Below, piece after piece: positions 7,364-15,715 of a stretch of DNA of 64,000 bases; position 1 is the first letter of the stretch; every line of letters starts with the position of its first letter. Origin of the DNA: Streptacidiphilus jeojiense (GTDB taxonomy: Bacteria > Actinomycetota > Actinomycetes > Streptomycetales > Streptomycetaceae); contig NZ_JOEH01000025.1 in NCBI RefSeq assembly GCF_000719095.1, positions 73,272-137,271 on the forward strand, given 5' to 3'. Under the pieces are notes generated by a model, which saw nothing but the letters and a program-made list of their open reading frames with translations, was not told where the DNA came from and made no database searches. The position numbers were made by a program, and so were the translations under genes.

Positions 7364-8479
7364 TCAGATACGGCGGATCGCGTAGATCGAGCCGATCTCG
7401 GACATCTTCTCGAACTTCACCACGGTGCCGGTGTGCGGGGCGTGGAACAGCAGGCCGCCCCCGGCGTAGATGCCGACATGGGAGTCGTTGTTGAAGAAGA
7501 CCAGGTCGCCGACCTTGATGTCGGCGAGGCTGACCGAGGTGCCCTTGTCGATCTGATCGTAGGTGGTGCGGCCGATGGCCACCCCGGCCTGGGCGAAGGC
7601 CCACTGGGTCAGGCCCGAGCAGTCCCAGCGGTCCGGGCCGGTGCCCCCGCGCTGGTAGGGGTCGCCCTGCTGGGTCTCGGCGGCGGCCAGCGCTGCCATG
7701 CCGACCGAGCTGCCCGGCGCGCTGGGGCCGCTCGCACCGCTGGTGCTGCTACCCCCGCCGCTCGCACCGCCTGAGCCAGCGCCCGAGCCTGAGCCGTGGC
7801 CGGCCGCGATGTTCTGGGCGCTGGACTTGGCCTGGGCATCCGCCGCGTCCTGAGCGGTCTTGAGCGCGGCGGCCTGAGCGGCGGTCAGCGAATCCAGCTC
7901 GGCCTTCGCCGCGTCCAGCCGCTGCTGCATGGTGGCCCTGGCAGCCGCCAGTTGCTTGCTGGTCGCGTCCAGCTGCTTCAGTTTGGCCTCGGCGTCGGCC
8001 TTCGTCCGGTCCAGGGTCGCCTGCTCGGCCTTGAGGTCGGCGAGGATGGCGGCCTGACTGTCGGCGACCCGGCTCTGCGCGGACGCCTGGTTGAGGTAGT
8101 CCGTCGGGTCCGAGGAGAGCATCAGCTGGACCGAGGGGTCGATCGCCCCGCTGCGGTACTGCGCGCTGGCGATGGCGCCGAGGACGGAGGCCTTGGCGGT
8201 GACCGAAGCCTGCTGCCGGGCCACCTGGTCCTGCAGTGTGTTGATCTGCTTCTGCAGCGCCTGCTGGTCGGACTGGGCCTTGTCGTACTGCTGAACCGCC
8301 GCGTCCGCGTCGTTGTTCAGCTTGTCGATCTGTGCCTTGAGCTGGGCGGTGGTCTGCTTCGGCGCCGCCTGCGCCGACTGGCCGCCGGTCGCGGACAGGG
8401 CAACAGTGGTGGCCGCGGCAGCCGTGAGCACGGATATGCGGGCGCGACCGGGATTCCTGGGACGACGATGGGACGCCAC
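7364..8479 (-). CDS. Secreted NlpC/P60 peptidoglycan endopeptidase
   Basis: 371 residues. Order: signal peptide (to about residue 39, ending AQAA), long coiled coil about 40-215 (heptads rich in Ala/Gln/Lys), Gly/Ser linker about 225-255, NlpC/P60 domain about 260-371. The catalytic Cys is in 'WDCSGLTQWA', His in 'DSHVGIYAGGG' and the polar residue in 'LLFHAPHTG'. The layout matches RipA-like hydrolases that cut gamma-D-Glu-DAP stems in the wall. Start is GTG 8479 with AAGGAG nine bases upstream. The leader carries a ydaO-type c-di-AMP riboswitch. Confidence 0.93.
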   Translation of the reverse strand: MASHRRPRNPGRARISVLTAAAATTVALSATGGQSAQAAPKQTTAQLKAQIDKLNNDADAAVQQYDKAQSDQQALQKQINTLQDQVARQQASVTAKASVLGAIASAQYRSGAIDPSVQLMLSSDPTDYLNQASAQSRVADSQAAILADLKAEQATLDRTKADAEAKLKQLDATSKQLAAARATMQQRLDAAKAELDSLTAAQAAALKTAQDAADAQAKSSAQNIAAGHGSGSGAGSGGASGGGSSTSGASGPSAPGSSVGMAALAAAETQQGDPYQRGGTGPDRWDCSGLTQWAFAQAGVAIGRTTYDQIDKGTSVSLADIKVGDLVFFNNDSHVGIYAGGGLLFHAPHTGTVVKFEKMSEIGSIYAIRRI

Positions 8480-8494
8480 GAAGGCGAGCTCCTT

Positions 8495-8630
8495 CTTCCT
8501 ACGTCCGCCTACCGGGTGAGCTGACGGGTTCGGGCTGGAAGACGCGCCCTACAACGCCTCACCGGCGGACCGGCCTGACGTCGATTCACCCCGAGGGAAC
8601 ATGGTTCCCCGGCTCCGAAACTGACGGACA
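8495..8630 (-). promoter_or_regulatory. ydaO/yuaA-type c-di-AMP riboswitch
   Basis: Read on the minus strand, the leader of the NlpC/P60 gene contains both conserved halves of the ydaO motif. The 5' half has GGAGCCGGGGAACCAT followed by GGGGTGAATC (8587-8616). The 3' half has CGAACCCGTCAGCTCACCC then GGTAGGCGGACG (8501-8538). In Streptomyces this element controls wall-hydrolase genes such as rpfA, with c-di-AMP lowering expression (established knowledge). Exact boundaries are estimated. Confidence 0.9.
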
Positions 8631-8949
8631 GCCACTGCGGTCACTCCCATGGCACGGAAGCGGCACTGCCGTACGGTCGGACTCGGCGGAAACCCCCGCG
8701 GCCCCCCGGAACGGGAGGACGACTTCGCGGTGGTTCGACCGCAGACACTAGTGACCCGACCGAGACCCGATCAATTGCCCGCGTGAAAGGCATCCGATTC
8801 CCCTGGAATGCACCCCGGAATTCCTTACGCGCGGTAACCGCAGGATGACCGCGGAACAATCACGCAGCAGTCAAACCGGACATACAATCCAGGGTTCCAG
8901 GATCACAGCGTGACAAGACGCATATCCCAACCGGCCTCCTGGCCGGCTG
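8631..8949. other. Intergenic region upstream of the riboswitch, no gene seen
   Basis: About 320 bases between the end of the bestrophin-like gene and the riboswitch. It should contain the promoter of the riboswitch transcript. It includes less GC-rich stretches (about 8745-8870), but I find no convincing -35/-10 pair and no coding frame with a start and SD. Confidence 0.5.
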
Positions 8950-9882
8950 CTACCAAAGGTATCCGTCCACGGGAACGGGCCTGGCCGGACGCTGGTCGAC
9001 GCCGACCAGTTCGAGCAGGTCCCGTTCGAGGTTGACGGCCAGGGCAGTGATGGGGACGTCCTGGGTACGGTTGGCGAAGGGCTCCTCGGTGGATGCACCG
9101 ACCCGCTCGACCATGCGGAAGAACAGGGTGATCAGCAGTGCGGAGGGAATGACCAGCCAGCGGTAGGAAGTCAATGCGCTGATCGCGGCGAAGGGGAACA
9201 CCACCACGTAGGAGTGCACGAACAACCGGCTCAGATAGTCGTGCGGCCGCGGGATCGGCGTGTTGCTCATCCGCTCGGCGAGCGCCTGCTGGGTGGACAG
9301 ACCGGCCAGGGCGGTCTCCATCTGGAAGTTGTCCAGGCCGGACAGGATGCCGAGGCCGTATCCGCGGAAGATGGCCTGGCTCTGCAGCCGGGCCAGCACG
9401 GCGGGGCGGTTGTCCGCCGCCAGCACCAGCTCGGCCTCCTCGGGGGACAGCAGCCGGGTGAGCTCGAGGGTGGCGTCCTGCCGCCGCAGCAGTCGGGCCA
9501 GGCTGTACGCCCACGCTGCCTGCCGGTTGGCGAACTCGTGCTGCCAGGCCCGGACGGTGTCGGGGTCGATCGCGGGGTCGGCGAGTTTGGCATCGGTGAC
9601 GCTGCGGGCGACCCGGATCAACGTCCGTGACTGTCCCGTCAGTTGGGCCCAGATGCCACTCGCCTCCCACCAGCGCTGGTAGGCCGTGTTGGCACGGAAG
9701 GCGAGCAGGATCGCCAACGCGGTTCCCAGCACGGTGGCGAGCAGCGAGGGCAGCGCGAGCCAGCCGATGCCGGCCTGGTCGACTAGCAGGTAGGCCGCCG
9801 TGCTGCTCACCGCCGCGAGCCCCAGATCGAACCGGACGAACGGAAGAGTTCTGCTGACGTTGAAGCTTCCCTTGACGATCAC
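8950..9882 (-). CDS. Bestrophin-like (YneE/UPF0187) membrane channel protein
   Basis: 310 residues. Hydrophobic segments lie near residues 22-65 (two helices) and 220-265 (two helices), separated by a long helical soluble region, as in bacterial bestrophins. Typical family segments are 'LLAFRANTAYQRWWEAS.IWAQL', 'RPHDYLSRLFVHSYV' and 'MVERVGASTEEPF'. Homologues are pentameric ion channels of the inner membrane; ion selectivity cannot be told here. Start GTG 9882 has no SD; a TAGGCT box six bases upstream suggests a leaderless mRNA. Confidence 0.85.
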   Translation of the reverse strand: MIVKGSFNVSRTLPFVRFDLGLAAVSSTAAYLLVDQAGIGWLALPSLLATVLGTALAILLAFRANTAYQRWWEASGIWAQLTGQSRTLIRVARSVTDAKLADPAIDPDTVRAWQHEFANRQAAWAYSLARLLRRQDATLELTRLLSPEEAELVLAADNRPAVLARLQSQAIFRGYGLGILSGLDNFQMETALAGLSTQQALAERMSNTPIPRPHDYLSRLFVHSYVVVFPFAAISALTSYRWLVIPSALLITLFFRMVERVGASTEEPFANRTQDVPITALAVNLERDLLELVGVDQRPARPVPVDGYLW

Positions 9883-9888
9883 CGTGCC

Positions 9889-9894
9889 AGCCTA
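9889..9894 (-). promoter_or_regulatory. -10 box for leaderless bestrophin-like mRNA
   Basis: TAGGCT on the minus strand, exactly 6 bases before GTG 9882. This places the expected transcription start at the G of the start codon. No SD and no good -35 are seen. Confidence 0.5.
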
Positions 9895-10039
9895 GCCGCG
9901 TCACGTCGCCACAGGCCACGGGAGACAGTTCGTTTCCAGCGAAACCCGCCCCGCGGCACGTGCGCCTTACAGCAAACCTGAATTGACATATCATCACCTG
10001 AGCGACATCCGTGGGCACGGAGATCCACCACGGCCCAGG

Positions 10040-10675
10040 TCAGTCACGCGGGCCGCGCAGGGCGATCAGGACGACCCCCGCCAGCAGGACCAGCACCACG
10101 AACAGTCCCGCGCCGGTGTCGTGGCCCGGCCTGGTGACCCAGATCCAGGGTGTCCGCCAGGCTGCGGCCAGAGCGAACTCCGCGACCACCGTGTAGGCCA
10201 GCGGTCCGACCCACGACACCGCGCCGCCGAGGGCAGCGGCCGACAGCAGACCGATGCCGGTCAGCCCGGCGACGCTGCGCAGCAGTTCCCAGCATCCCCC
10301 CGGAAGGTGCGCACCCGCCGCGCCCGCGGCCAGCAGGCCCACCACAGCGCCCGTCAGCGCCAGCGCACTGCCGACCCGCAGGTACGGCAGCCACCGCCCG
10401 GTGCTGCGCTCGCTCTCGCCGAAGGGGTTGCGGGCCGCCACGGCGACCACCGACGCGGCCGCCGCCTCGATCAGCAGCGGCGTCTGCTGCGCGGCCGCGC
10501 CGTCGCCGACAACCCAGTGCAGCAGCAGCACGCAGCGCAGCGCGATCCCGCAGCCGACCAGCGCCAGCAGCGCGCCGGGCACCTGACGGCTCAGCAGATG
10601 CAGTCGGACCAACCGCACGGCTGCGCCGCGGCGAAGGGCCCGGCCTCCTGCCGCCCCCATGGTCAGCGCGCTCAC
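10040..10675 (-). CDS. Integral membrane protein of the sigma-ABC operon
   Basis: 211 residues, last gene of the five-gene operon. About five or six hydrophobic helices are visible ('ALLALVGCGIALRCVLLLHWV', 'VGSALALTGAVVGLLAAGA', 'GLLSAAALGGAVSWVG', 'GLFVVLVLLAGVVLIAL'). No recognisable domain. GTG start shares 4 bases (GTGA) with the stop of the permease gene, implying coupled translation and a shared job in the transporter. Frame extensions upstream of this GTG run antiparallel through the permease and are rejected. Confidence 0.75.
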   Translation of the reverse strand: MSALTMGAAGGRALRRGAAVRLVRLHLLSRQVPGALLALVGCGIALRCVLLLHWVVGDGAAAQQTPLLIEAAAASVVAVAARNPFGESERSTGRWLPYLRVGSALALTGAVVGLLAAGAAGAHLPGGCWELLRSVAGLTGIGLLSAAALGGAVSWVGPLAYTVVAEFALAAAWRTPWIWVTRPGHDTGAGLFVVLVLLAGVVLIALRGPRD

Positions 10676-12216
10676 GGCAGCTGGTCCAGGGTGATCCGGC
10701 CGGCCCGAAGGTCCGCGAGGTGGGCCGTCAGCCAGGCGTGCCTGGTGGCGGCGGGCAGCGCGGCGAACCGCTGCCCGGCGGCCTGGACCGGGGTGCCCGG
10801 TCCCGACAGCCCGGCCGGGGCGGCCTGCACGGCCACCAGCACGGCCAGTTCGTCGGACGGCACGCCGACCGCCTGCAGCAGTCCCTCGGACACCGCCTGC
10901 TGGGCCGGCCCGGCGTGACCGACCAGGCCGTCCACCACCGGGACCGCCACCAGTGGAAGCACCTGGGCGTGCAGGTACGCGGCGCTGGACCACAGCTGCA
11001 CCGCGGAGCAGCAGCCGCGGCCCTGTCCGCCCGGGCCCAGCCACACCGCGCCGTCGTAGCCGAAGTCGAAGGAGACCTGCGCGACCGGTGGCGTCCCGGT
11101 GATCCGGGCGGCGGCCACCTGCGGGAAGCGCTCCGGGGCGGCCACCTGGTCCATGCGCACCGGGGCACCCGGCAGCCCGGCGACCTCGCGCCGCAGCGGG
11201 TCCAGCGCCGCGGTGGCGGCCGGCAGATAGCGGCGGTAGACCGGGTTGAGGCAGACCGGCACCGCGCCCGACGAGCAGACCAGGACGGCGGGAATCGGGC
11301 GGTCGTCCGCGGCATCGTGCAGGGCCGGGACGACCACTCCGGTGGCGGTGGACTTCGCCGTGCCGACCAGGACGGCGGCGGTCACCGAGGCGGCCAGCCC
11401 GACGGCAACCACCGCTGCCGCGGCCCGGCGCAGCCCGATCGCGCCGCAACTGCGCTGCACGCCCAGCAGACCTAGCGCCGCCACCGCGGCGCCGCCCATG
11501 AAGAGGATCCTGGTGATCGACAGATCGGGCAGGTACGGGGTGAACACCCCGGCGTCGGGGCGCAGCGCCTCCAGCGAGTACATGGGCGAGACGGTGGGTG
11601 ACAGCAACGCGAAGGTGCCGCCGCTGCGCAGGGTCTGCCGCAGCATCAGGGCGACGACGATGGCGGCCAGGGGCGCGGTGAACCGGCTGGGCAGCAGCGT
11701 TCCGGCGGCGAACCCGGCGGCGCCGAAGGCGAGCACGGCGACCTCGGTGACCGCGACCGGCCACCACAGCGGCCGACCCGCGGCGCCCTGGGCGGCGGTC
11801 ACCCCGTAGAGCACTGCCACGCACAGCAGGTTGGCCAGCAGCGCCCAGCACAGCGCCGCCGTACAGGTGGTCAGCCGGGCCGCCCAGCGTGGCAGGGCGG
11901 TGGCCTCCACCTGCTCGTCGGTGCCCCGTCTGCGGTCGCGGCCGCCCGCCCAGGCGGCGGCGCCGATCACGAAGGGGGCGAAGTCGTCCGCGGCCGAGCC
12001 CTGACGGAGTATCAGCGCCCGTGAGCCCCACAGCGGGGGCAGGACCATGGTGCTGCGGTAGGTGTCCAGCCAGAAGACCAGGACCGCCAGCGGCAGGATC
12101 CACAGCATCGGGCTGCGGCGGAGCTCCAGCCGCAGCAGCCGGCCGGCGCTGGTCCTCAGCACGCCCGGCAGCGCGATCCGGCGGGGCGCCCTGGCGGGCA
12201 GCAGCACGGCGCTCAT
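10672..12216 (-). CDS. ABC-2-like permease with large extracytoplasmic domain
   Basis: 514 residues. N-terminal half: roughly six hydrophobic helices between about residues 38 and 280, as in ABC-2 type permeases. The C-terminal ~220 residues are hydrophilic and presumably extracytoplasmic, with a Cys pair in 'LVCSSGAVPVCLNP' and a 'GCCS' motif that could form disulfides. The ATG overlaps the ATPase stop by 4 bases (ATGA). It is the membrane partner of the ATPase at 12213. The substrate is unknown; antibiotic/peptide efflux or envelope surveillance are options. Confidence 0.8.
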   Translation of the reverse strand: MSAVLLPARAPRRIALPGVLRTSAGRLLRLELRRSPMLWILPLAVLVFWLDTYRSTMVLPPLWGSRALILRQGSAADDFAPFVIGAAAWAGGRDRRRGTDEQVEATALPRWAARLTTCTAALCWALLANLLCVAVLYGVTAAQGAAGRPLWWPVAVTEVAVLAFGAAGFAAGTLLPSRFTAPLAAIVVALMLRQTLRSGGTFALLSPTVSPMYSLEALRPDAGVFTPYLPDLSITRILFMGGAAVAALGLLGVQRSCGAIGLRRAAAAVVAVGLAASVTAAVLVGTAKSTATGVVVPALHDAADDRPIPAVLVCSSGAVPVCLNPVYRRYLPAATAALDPLRREVAGLPGAPVRMDQVAAPERFPQVAAARITGTPPVAQVSFDFGYDGAVWLGPGGQGRGCCSAVQLWSSAAYLHAQVLPLVAVPVVDGLVGHAGPAQQAVSEGLLQAVGVPSDELAVLVAVQAAPAGLSGPGTPVQAAGQRFAALPAATRHAWLTAHLADLRAGRITLDQLP

Positions 12217-12956
12217 GAGCGGGCCTCCGCGAGCACCGCGCTGTAGCCGCGTTCCAGCGGGGCGTCGCCGGTGCCGTGTCCCTCACCGCGGGCGGTGAGC
12301 TGTTCCGGCGTGCCCTGGAAGGCGATGCGCCCCTGGTGCATCAGGACGACCTCGCCGCAGGCGGCCCCGACGTCCTCGACCAGGTGGGTGCTGACCACCA
12401 CGGTCGCCCGGGTGCCGAGGTCGCGCAGCAGGGTGCGGAACTCGACCCGCTGCTCGGGGTCGAGCCCGGCCGTGGGCTCGTCGAAGAGCAGCAGTTCGGG
12501 ATCGTTGACGATGGCCTGGGCGATCCCGGCGCGACGGAGCATGCCTCCCGACAGGGTGCGCAGTTTGGACTTGGCCTTGTCCCCCAGGCCGACCCGCTCC
12601 ACGGCCGCGGCCACCGCGGCGGGTACCCGGGCCGGGGGCACCTCCTTGAGCAGGGCGAAGTACTCCACGAAATCCACCACGGTGAACCCCGGGTAGTAGC
12701 CCAGGTCCTGCGGCAGGTAGCCGAGCCGGCGCCGGATCTCGCGGCGCGGGCCCGCCGCGCCGGGATCTCGCTCCAGCAGCCGCAGGGTACCCGAGCTGGG
12801 CGGGATGACGGTGGCGATCATGCGCAGCAGCGAGGTCTTGCCGGCGCCGTTGGGCCCCAGCAGCCCCAGCACCCCGGGCCCGGTGCGCAGGTCCACGCCG
12901 TCCACCGCCCGGGTGCGGCCGAACCGCCTGGTCAGGTCGTTGATCTCGACGTTCAT
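12213..12956 (-). CDS. ABC transporter ATP-binding protein
   Basis: 247 residues, normal length for a single ATPase subunit. Walker A is 'GPNGAGKTS', Q-loop 'GYLPQDLGYYP', signature 'TLSGGMLRRAGIAQAI' (LSGGM in place of LSGGQ), Walker B 'LLLFDEPTAGLDP', H-loop 'VVSTHLVEDV'. The composition resembles the bacitracin/daunorubicin efflux ATPase class. ATG overlaps the stop of the preceding membrane gene by 4 bases, and its own stop overlaps the permease start by 4 bases, so the stoichiometry is likely coupled. Confidence 0.93.
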   Translation of the reverse strand: MNVEINDLTRRFGRTRAVDGVDLRTGPGVLGLLGPNGAGKTSLLRMIATVIPPSSGTLRLLERDPGAAGPRREIRRRLGYLPQDLGYYPGFTVVDFVEYFALLKEVPPARVPAAVAAAVERVGLGDKAKSKLRTLSGGMLRRAGIAQAIVNDPELLLFDEPTAGLDPEQRVEFRTLLRDLGTRATVVVSTHLVEDVGAACGEVVLMHQGRIAFQGTPEQLTARGEGHGTGDAPLERGYSAVLAEARS

Positions 12957-13663
12957 GAGAGTCCCTTCGGAGTTCTGGTCATCACCAGCACGACAACGGA
13001 GCAGCCGGCCGCCAGGGCCAGGCAGGGCAGGACGAAGGCGGAACCGGTGACGGCCTCGGCGACCCGCCCGGTGGCGGACTGCCCGGACAGCACCGCGATG
13101 GCCCAGGCGCCCATGCCCGCGGCGGCACCCGCGTTGGGCGAGCGCGCCGTCGTCGCCACGGCCAGCGCCAGGGCCGAGACCGCGGTCATCGGTGCCAGCC
13201 AGCCGAAGGCGACCGCGGCGGCGGCGCCCGAGACGGCGGAGGCCAGCAGTCCCAGCGCGGCGTCCAGGGCGAAGACCGCCAGCACCCGGGCCAGCAGCAC
13301 GCTGCGGTCGCTCACGGCCATGCTCCGGGACAGCTCCCACGCCGGGTCGAGCCCGGGACCGTAGGCATAGGCGACGGCGACCGCGGCGAGCGCCGGCGCG
13401 GCCAGCGCCACCACCGGCTGGCCCGTGCCGACCGAGGCGACCGCACCCAGGGCGAACACCAGCACACTGGCGACCAGCCAGGGCAGCAGCAGGGACGGCG
13501 TGGTCAGCAGGGCCCTGGCGAGCCCCGGGGAGCGCAGCGCCCTGGCGGCCAGCCGCTCACACGGACCGGGCCGCCGTCGCCACACCTCGGACGCGACTCC
13601 CAGCCAGACCCGTTCGAGGTCCGGTTCCGGCCCGTCCGGAACCCGTCCTGGCGCAGAGTTCAC
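12953..13663 (-). CDS. Integral membrane protein between sigma factor and ABC ATPase
   Basis: 236 residues. A ~55-residue basic/acidic cytoplasmic N-terminus ('PDLERVWLGVASEVWRRRPG') precedes about six hydrophobic helices from residue 58 onward. No CHCC zinc-finger anti-sigma motif is seen. GTG start overlaps the sigma-factor stop by 4 bases, and its stop overlaps the ATPase start by 4 bases. It could be a transporter subunit, or a membrane-bound regulator of the sigma factor through its N-terminal segment; the latter is inference from gene order alone. Confidence 0.75.
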   Translation of the reverse strand: MNSAPGRVPDGPEPDLERVWLGVASEVWRRRPGPCERLAARALRSPGLARALLTTPSLLLPWLVASVLVFALGAVASVGTGQPVVALAAPALAAVAVAYAYGPGLDPAWELSRSMAVSDRSVLLARVLAVFALDAALGLLASAVSGAAAAVAFGWLAPMTAVSALALAVATTARSPNAGAAAGMGAWAIAVLSGQSATGRVAEAVTGSAFVLPCLALAAGCSVVVLVMTRTPKGLS

Positions 13664-14220
13664 AGCCCCTCCTCCCGCGCCGCGCGTCCGAGGAGCGCAG
13701 CCTGCATCAGCCGCCGGACCCGATGGGCCCGGCTCTTGACCGTGCCCGAGGGCACGCCCAGCCGTTGCGCCACCTCGTGCACCGGCTGGTCCTGTACGTA
13801 GTAGAGGTGCCAGACCTCACGTTCGGTGCTGGTCGCCGGCCCCAACGCCGCCACGGCCGCGGCCAGTTCGGCGCGGTTCACCACGGTGTCGGCCACGTCG
13901 CCGACCGGGTCGGGGCCGCGCAGGGCGGCGAGGACCAGGTCGTCGACCGGGCTGGGATCGCGGCCGTGCCGGCGCAACCAGGCCGCGGCCTGGCGGTGCG
14001 CTATCACCCACAGCCACCCGCCCGCTGAGCCCACCGGCCGGTAGCCGGCGGCGCTGCGCCAGACCGCCAGGAAGGTCTCCTGGAGCACGTCCTCCACATC
14101 CTGGGACGCCAGCACTCGGCCCAACCGTGCCGCCAGCCACGGGGCATGACGGTGGAACAGCTCTCGCAGCGCCCCGTCGTCGCCGCCGGCCAGGCGGGCG
14201 ATCAGCTCGTCGTCGTCCAT
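13660..14220 (-). CDS. ECF-type RNA polymerase sigma factor
   Basis: 186 residues with only regions 2 and 4. Region 2: 'ALRELFHRHAPWLAARLGRVLASQDVEDVLQETFLAVWRSA' (in parts), ending 'GWLWVIAHRQAAAWLRR'. Region 4: 'EREVWHLYYVQDQPVHEVAQRLGV' and 'GTVKSRAHRVRRLM'. It heads an operon whose genes are joined by 4-base overlaps. Start: ATG 14220, preceded by GAGGT; two GTG codons directly upstream are alternatives. No canonical anti-sigma gene is adjacent, so control may come from the membrane protein that follows. Confidence 0.9.
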   Translation of the reverse strand: MDDDELIARLAGGDDGALRELFHRHAPWLAARLGRVLASQDVEDVLQETFLAVWRSAAGYRPVGSAGGWLWVIAHRQAAAWLRRHGRDPSPVDDLVLAALRGPDPVGDVADTVVNRAELAAAVAALGPATSTEREVWHLYYVQDQPVHEVAQRLGVPSGTVKSRAHRVRRLMQAALLGRAAREEGL

Positions 14221-14321
14221 CACCACCTCTATTGCGCCGCACCGGGGTTCGGTTCACCAGATCCGGATGAATCCGCGCGCCGGGCTCGGAACCCGATCAC
14301 CGGCCGGCACGTCGAAGCGGC

Positions 14322-15629
14322 ATGACAGTACAGCGGAGGACACGCGTGTCGGGACTGCTGTTGGCCACGGCGCTGACCGTGCTGACGGGGTGCGGGAGCG
14401 CGAACGGCGGCGGCGGGAACAACGACAGGTCGGCCGACGGGACGCTGGTGCGGGTGTCCGCGGCGGCCGCCGTGGCACCGGCGGCGGACCGGCAGGCCGC
14501 GGCGGACGGCGGGACCGTCCTCGGTCTGGATCTGCTCCGGCAGTTGGCCGGCTCGAACAACCAGGCCGGCAAGCAGAACCTCGCGGTCTCCCCCGCCAGC
14601 CTGCAAGGCGCGCTGGCGCTACTGCTGCCCGGCGCGCAGGGGGCGACCGCCGACGAGATCCGCAAGCTGCTCGGCACCCGGCTCTCCGCCGCCGAGTACG
14701 CCACCGCACTGGGCACGCTGCGCAGGGACGAGCAGGCCCAGGCCGCCAAGGACCACAACCAGCTCAGCTATGCCGACGACCTCTGGGCCCAGCAGGGCCT
14801 GAAGCTGGACCAGACCTATCTGCGGACGCTGGCCACGGCCTTCGCGACAGGCGTGCACACCGCGGACTTCGCACACCACGCCGACCAGGCCACCGACGCG
14901 ATCAATGCGACGGTCTCCCAGGAGACCCGAAAGATGATCACCAAGCTCTTCGACCGGGGCGCCCTGGGTTCCGACACCCGGCTGGTGCTGACCGACGCGC
15001 TCTACCTGCACGCCGACTGGGCATCGCCGTTCGACCCCCACCAGACCTCCCAGGCCGACTTCCACCTCGCGGACGGCAGCACCGTCCCGGTGGAGACCAT
15101 GAGGTCGGAGCACTACGTCAGCACCGCCTCGATCCCCGGCTGGCAGGCTGCCGAACTCCCCTACCAGGGCGGACACCTGGCGATGGACCTGCTGCTTCCC
15201 GACTCCGCGACCAGCACCCGACTGCCCACCGGCGCACAGCTGGCAGCGGCCGTCGCCGCGCTGGGCAGCTCTCAGCAGCAGGCGGGGATCCGTCTGCCGA
15301 AGTTCCACTTCGAGTACGGTGGCGAGCTGAGCGGGGCGTTGCGCGCCCTGGGCATGCGGACCGCCTTCACCGGCGACGCGGACCTCGGCGCGATCACCAC
15401 CGACCACACCCCCCTCCAGGTCAGCACGGTGGTCCAGCGCACCAAGGTGGACGTGGACGAGCAGGGAACCACGGCCGCTGCCGCGACCGGCGTCGGCGTG
15501 GGGATGGGCGCGGTCGCCCCGGCGCGGATCCAGCTGGACTTCGACCACCCGTTCGTCTTCGCCGTCCGCGACACCACCACCGGCCAGATCCTCTTCCTCG
15601 GCCAGGTCCTCGACCCGCTCGCGAGCTGA
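14322..15629 (+). CDS. Lipoprotein serpin (serine protease inhibitor)
   Basis: 435 residues. Type II signal: basic 'QRRTR', hydrophobic stretch, lipobox LTGC (Cys about 24), so anchored outside the membrane. Serpin hallmarks: 'NLAVSPASLQGALALLLPGA', 'NATVSQETRKMI', 'LVLTDALYLHADWASPF', and a hinge 'VDEQGTTAAAATGVG' followed by 'LDFDHPFVFAVRD'. The small residues at P12-P9 fit an inhibitory serpin; the scissile site falls near Gly-Met-Gly-Ala, suggesting elastase- or subtilisin-like targets. ATG 14322 is chosen for its basic n-region; GTG 14346 has a stronger SD (GGAGGA) and is a real alternative. Confidence 0.9.
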   Translation: MTVQRRTRVSGLLLATALTVLTGCGSANGGGGNNDRSADGTLVRVSAAAAVAPAADRQAAADGGTVLGLDLLRQLAGSNNQAGKQNLAVSPASLQGALALLLPGAQGATADEIRKLLGTRLSAAEYATALGTLRRDEQAQAAKDHNQLSYADDLWAQQGLKLDQTYLRTLATAFATGVHTADFAHHADQATDAINATVSQETRKMITKLFDRGALGSDTRLVLTDALYLHADWASPFDPHQTSQADFHLADGSTVPVETMRSEHYVSTASIPGWQAAELPYQGGHLAMDLLLPDSATSTRLPTGAQLAAAVAALGSSQQQAGIRLPKFHFEYGGELSGALRALGMRTAFTGDADLGAITTDHTPLQVSTVVQRTKVDVDEQGTTAAAATGVGVGMGAVAPARIQLDFDHPFVFAVRDTTTGQILFLGQVLDPLAS

Positions 15630-15671
15630 TCCGCCTCGATCGGTCCGACGCCCGGGCATCGGCAGCGGTCC

Positions 15672-15704
15672 GCCGCTGACCTCGGCCTCGCCGAGGGCAG
15701 CGGC
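15672..15704. terminator. Bidirectional hairpin between serpin and PL8 genes
   Basis: Arms GCCGCTGACCTCGGC and GCCGAGGGCAGCGGC pair at 14 of 15 positions around a CTC loop. It lies between convergent stops, so it can end both transcripts. There is no U-tract, as is usual in streptomycetes. Confidence 0.75.
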
Positions 15705-15715
15705 GTCCGGGCCCC

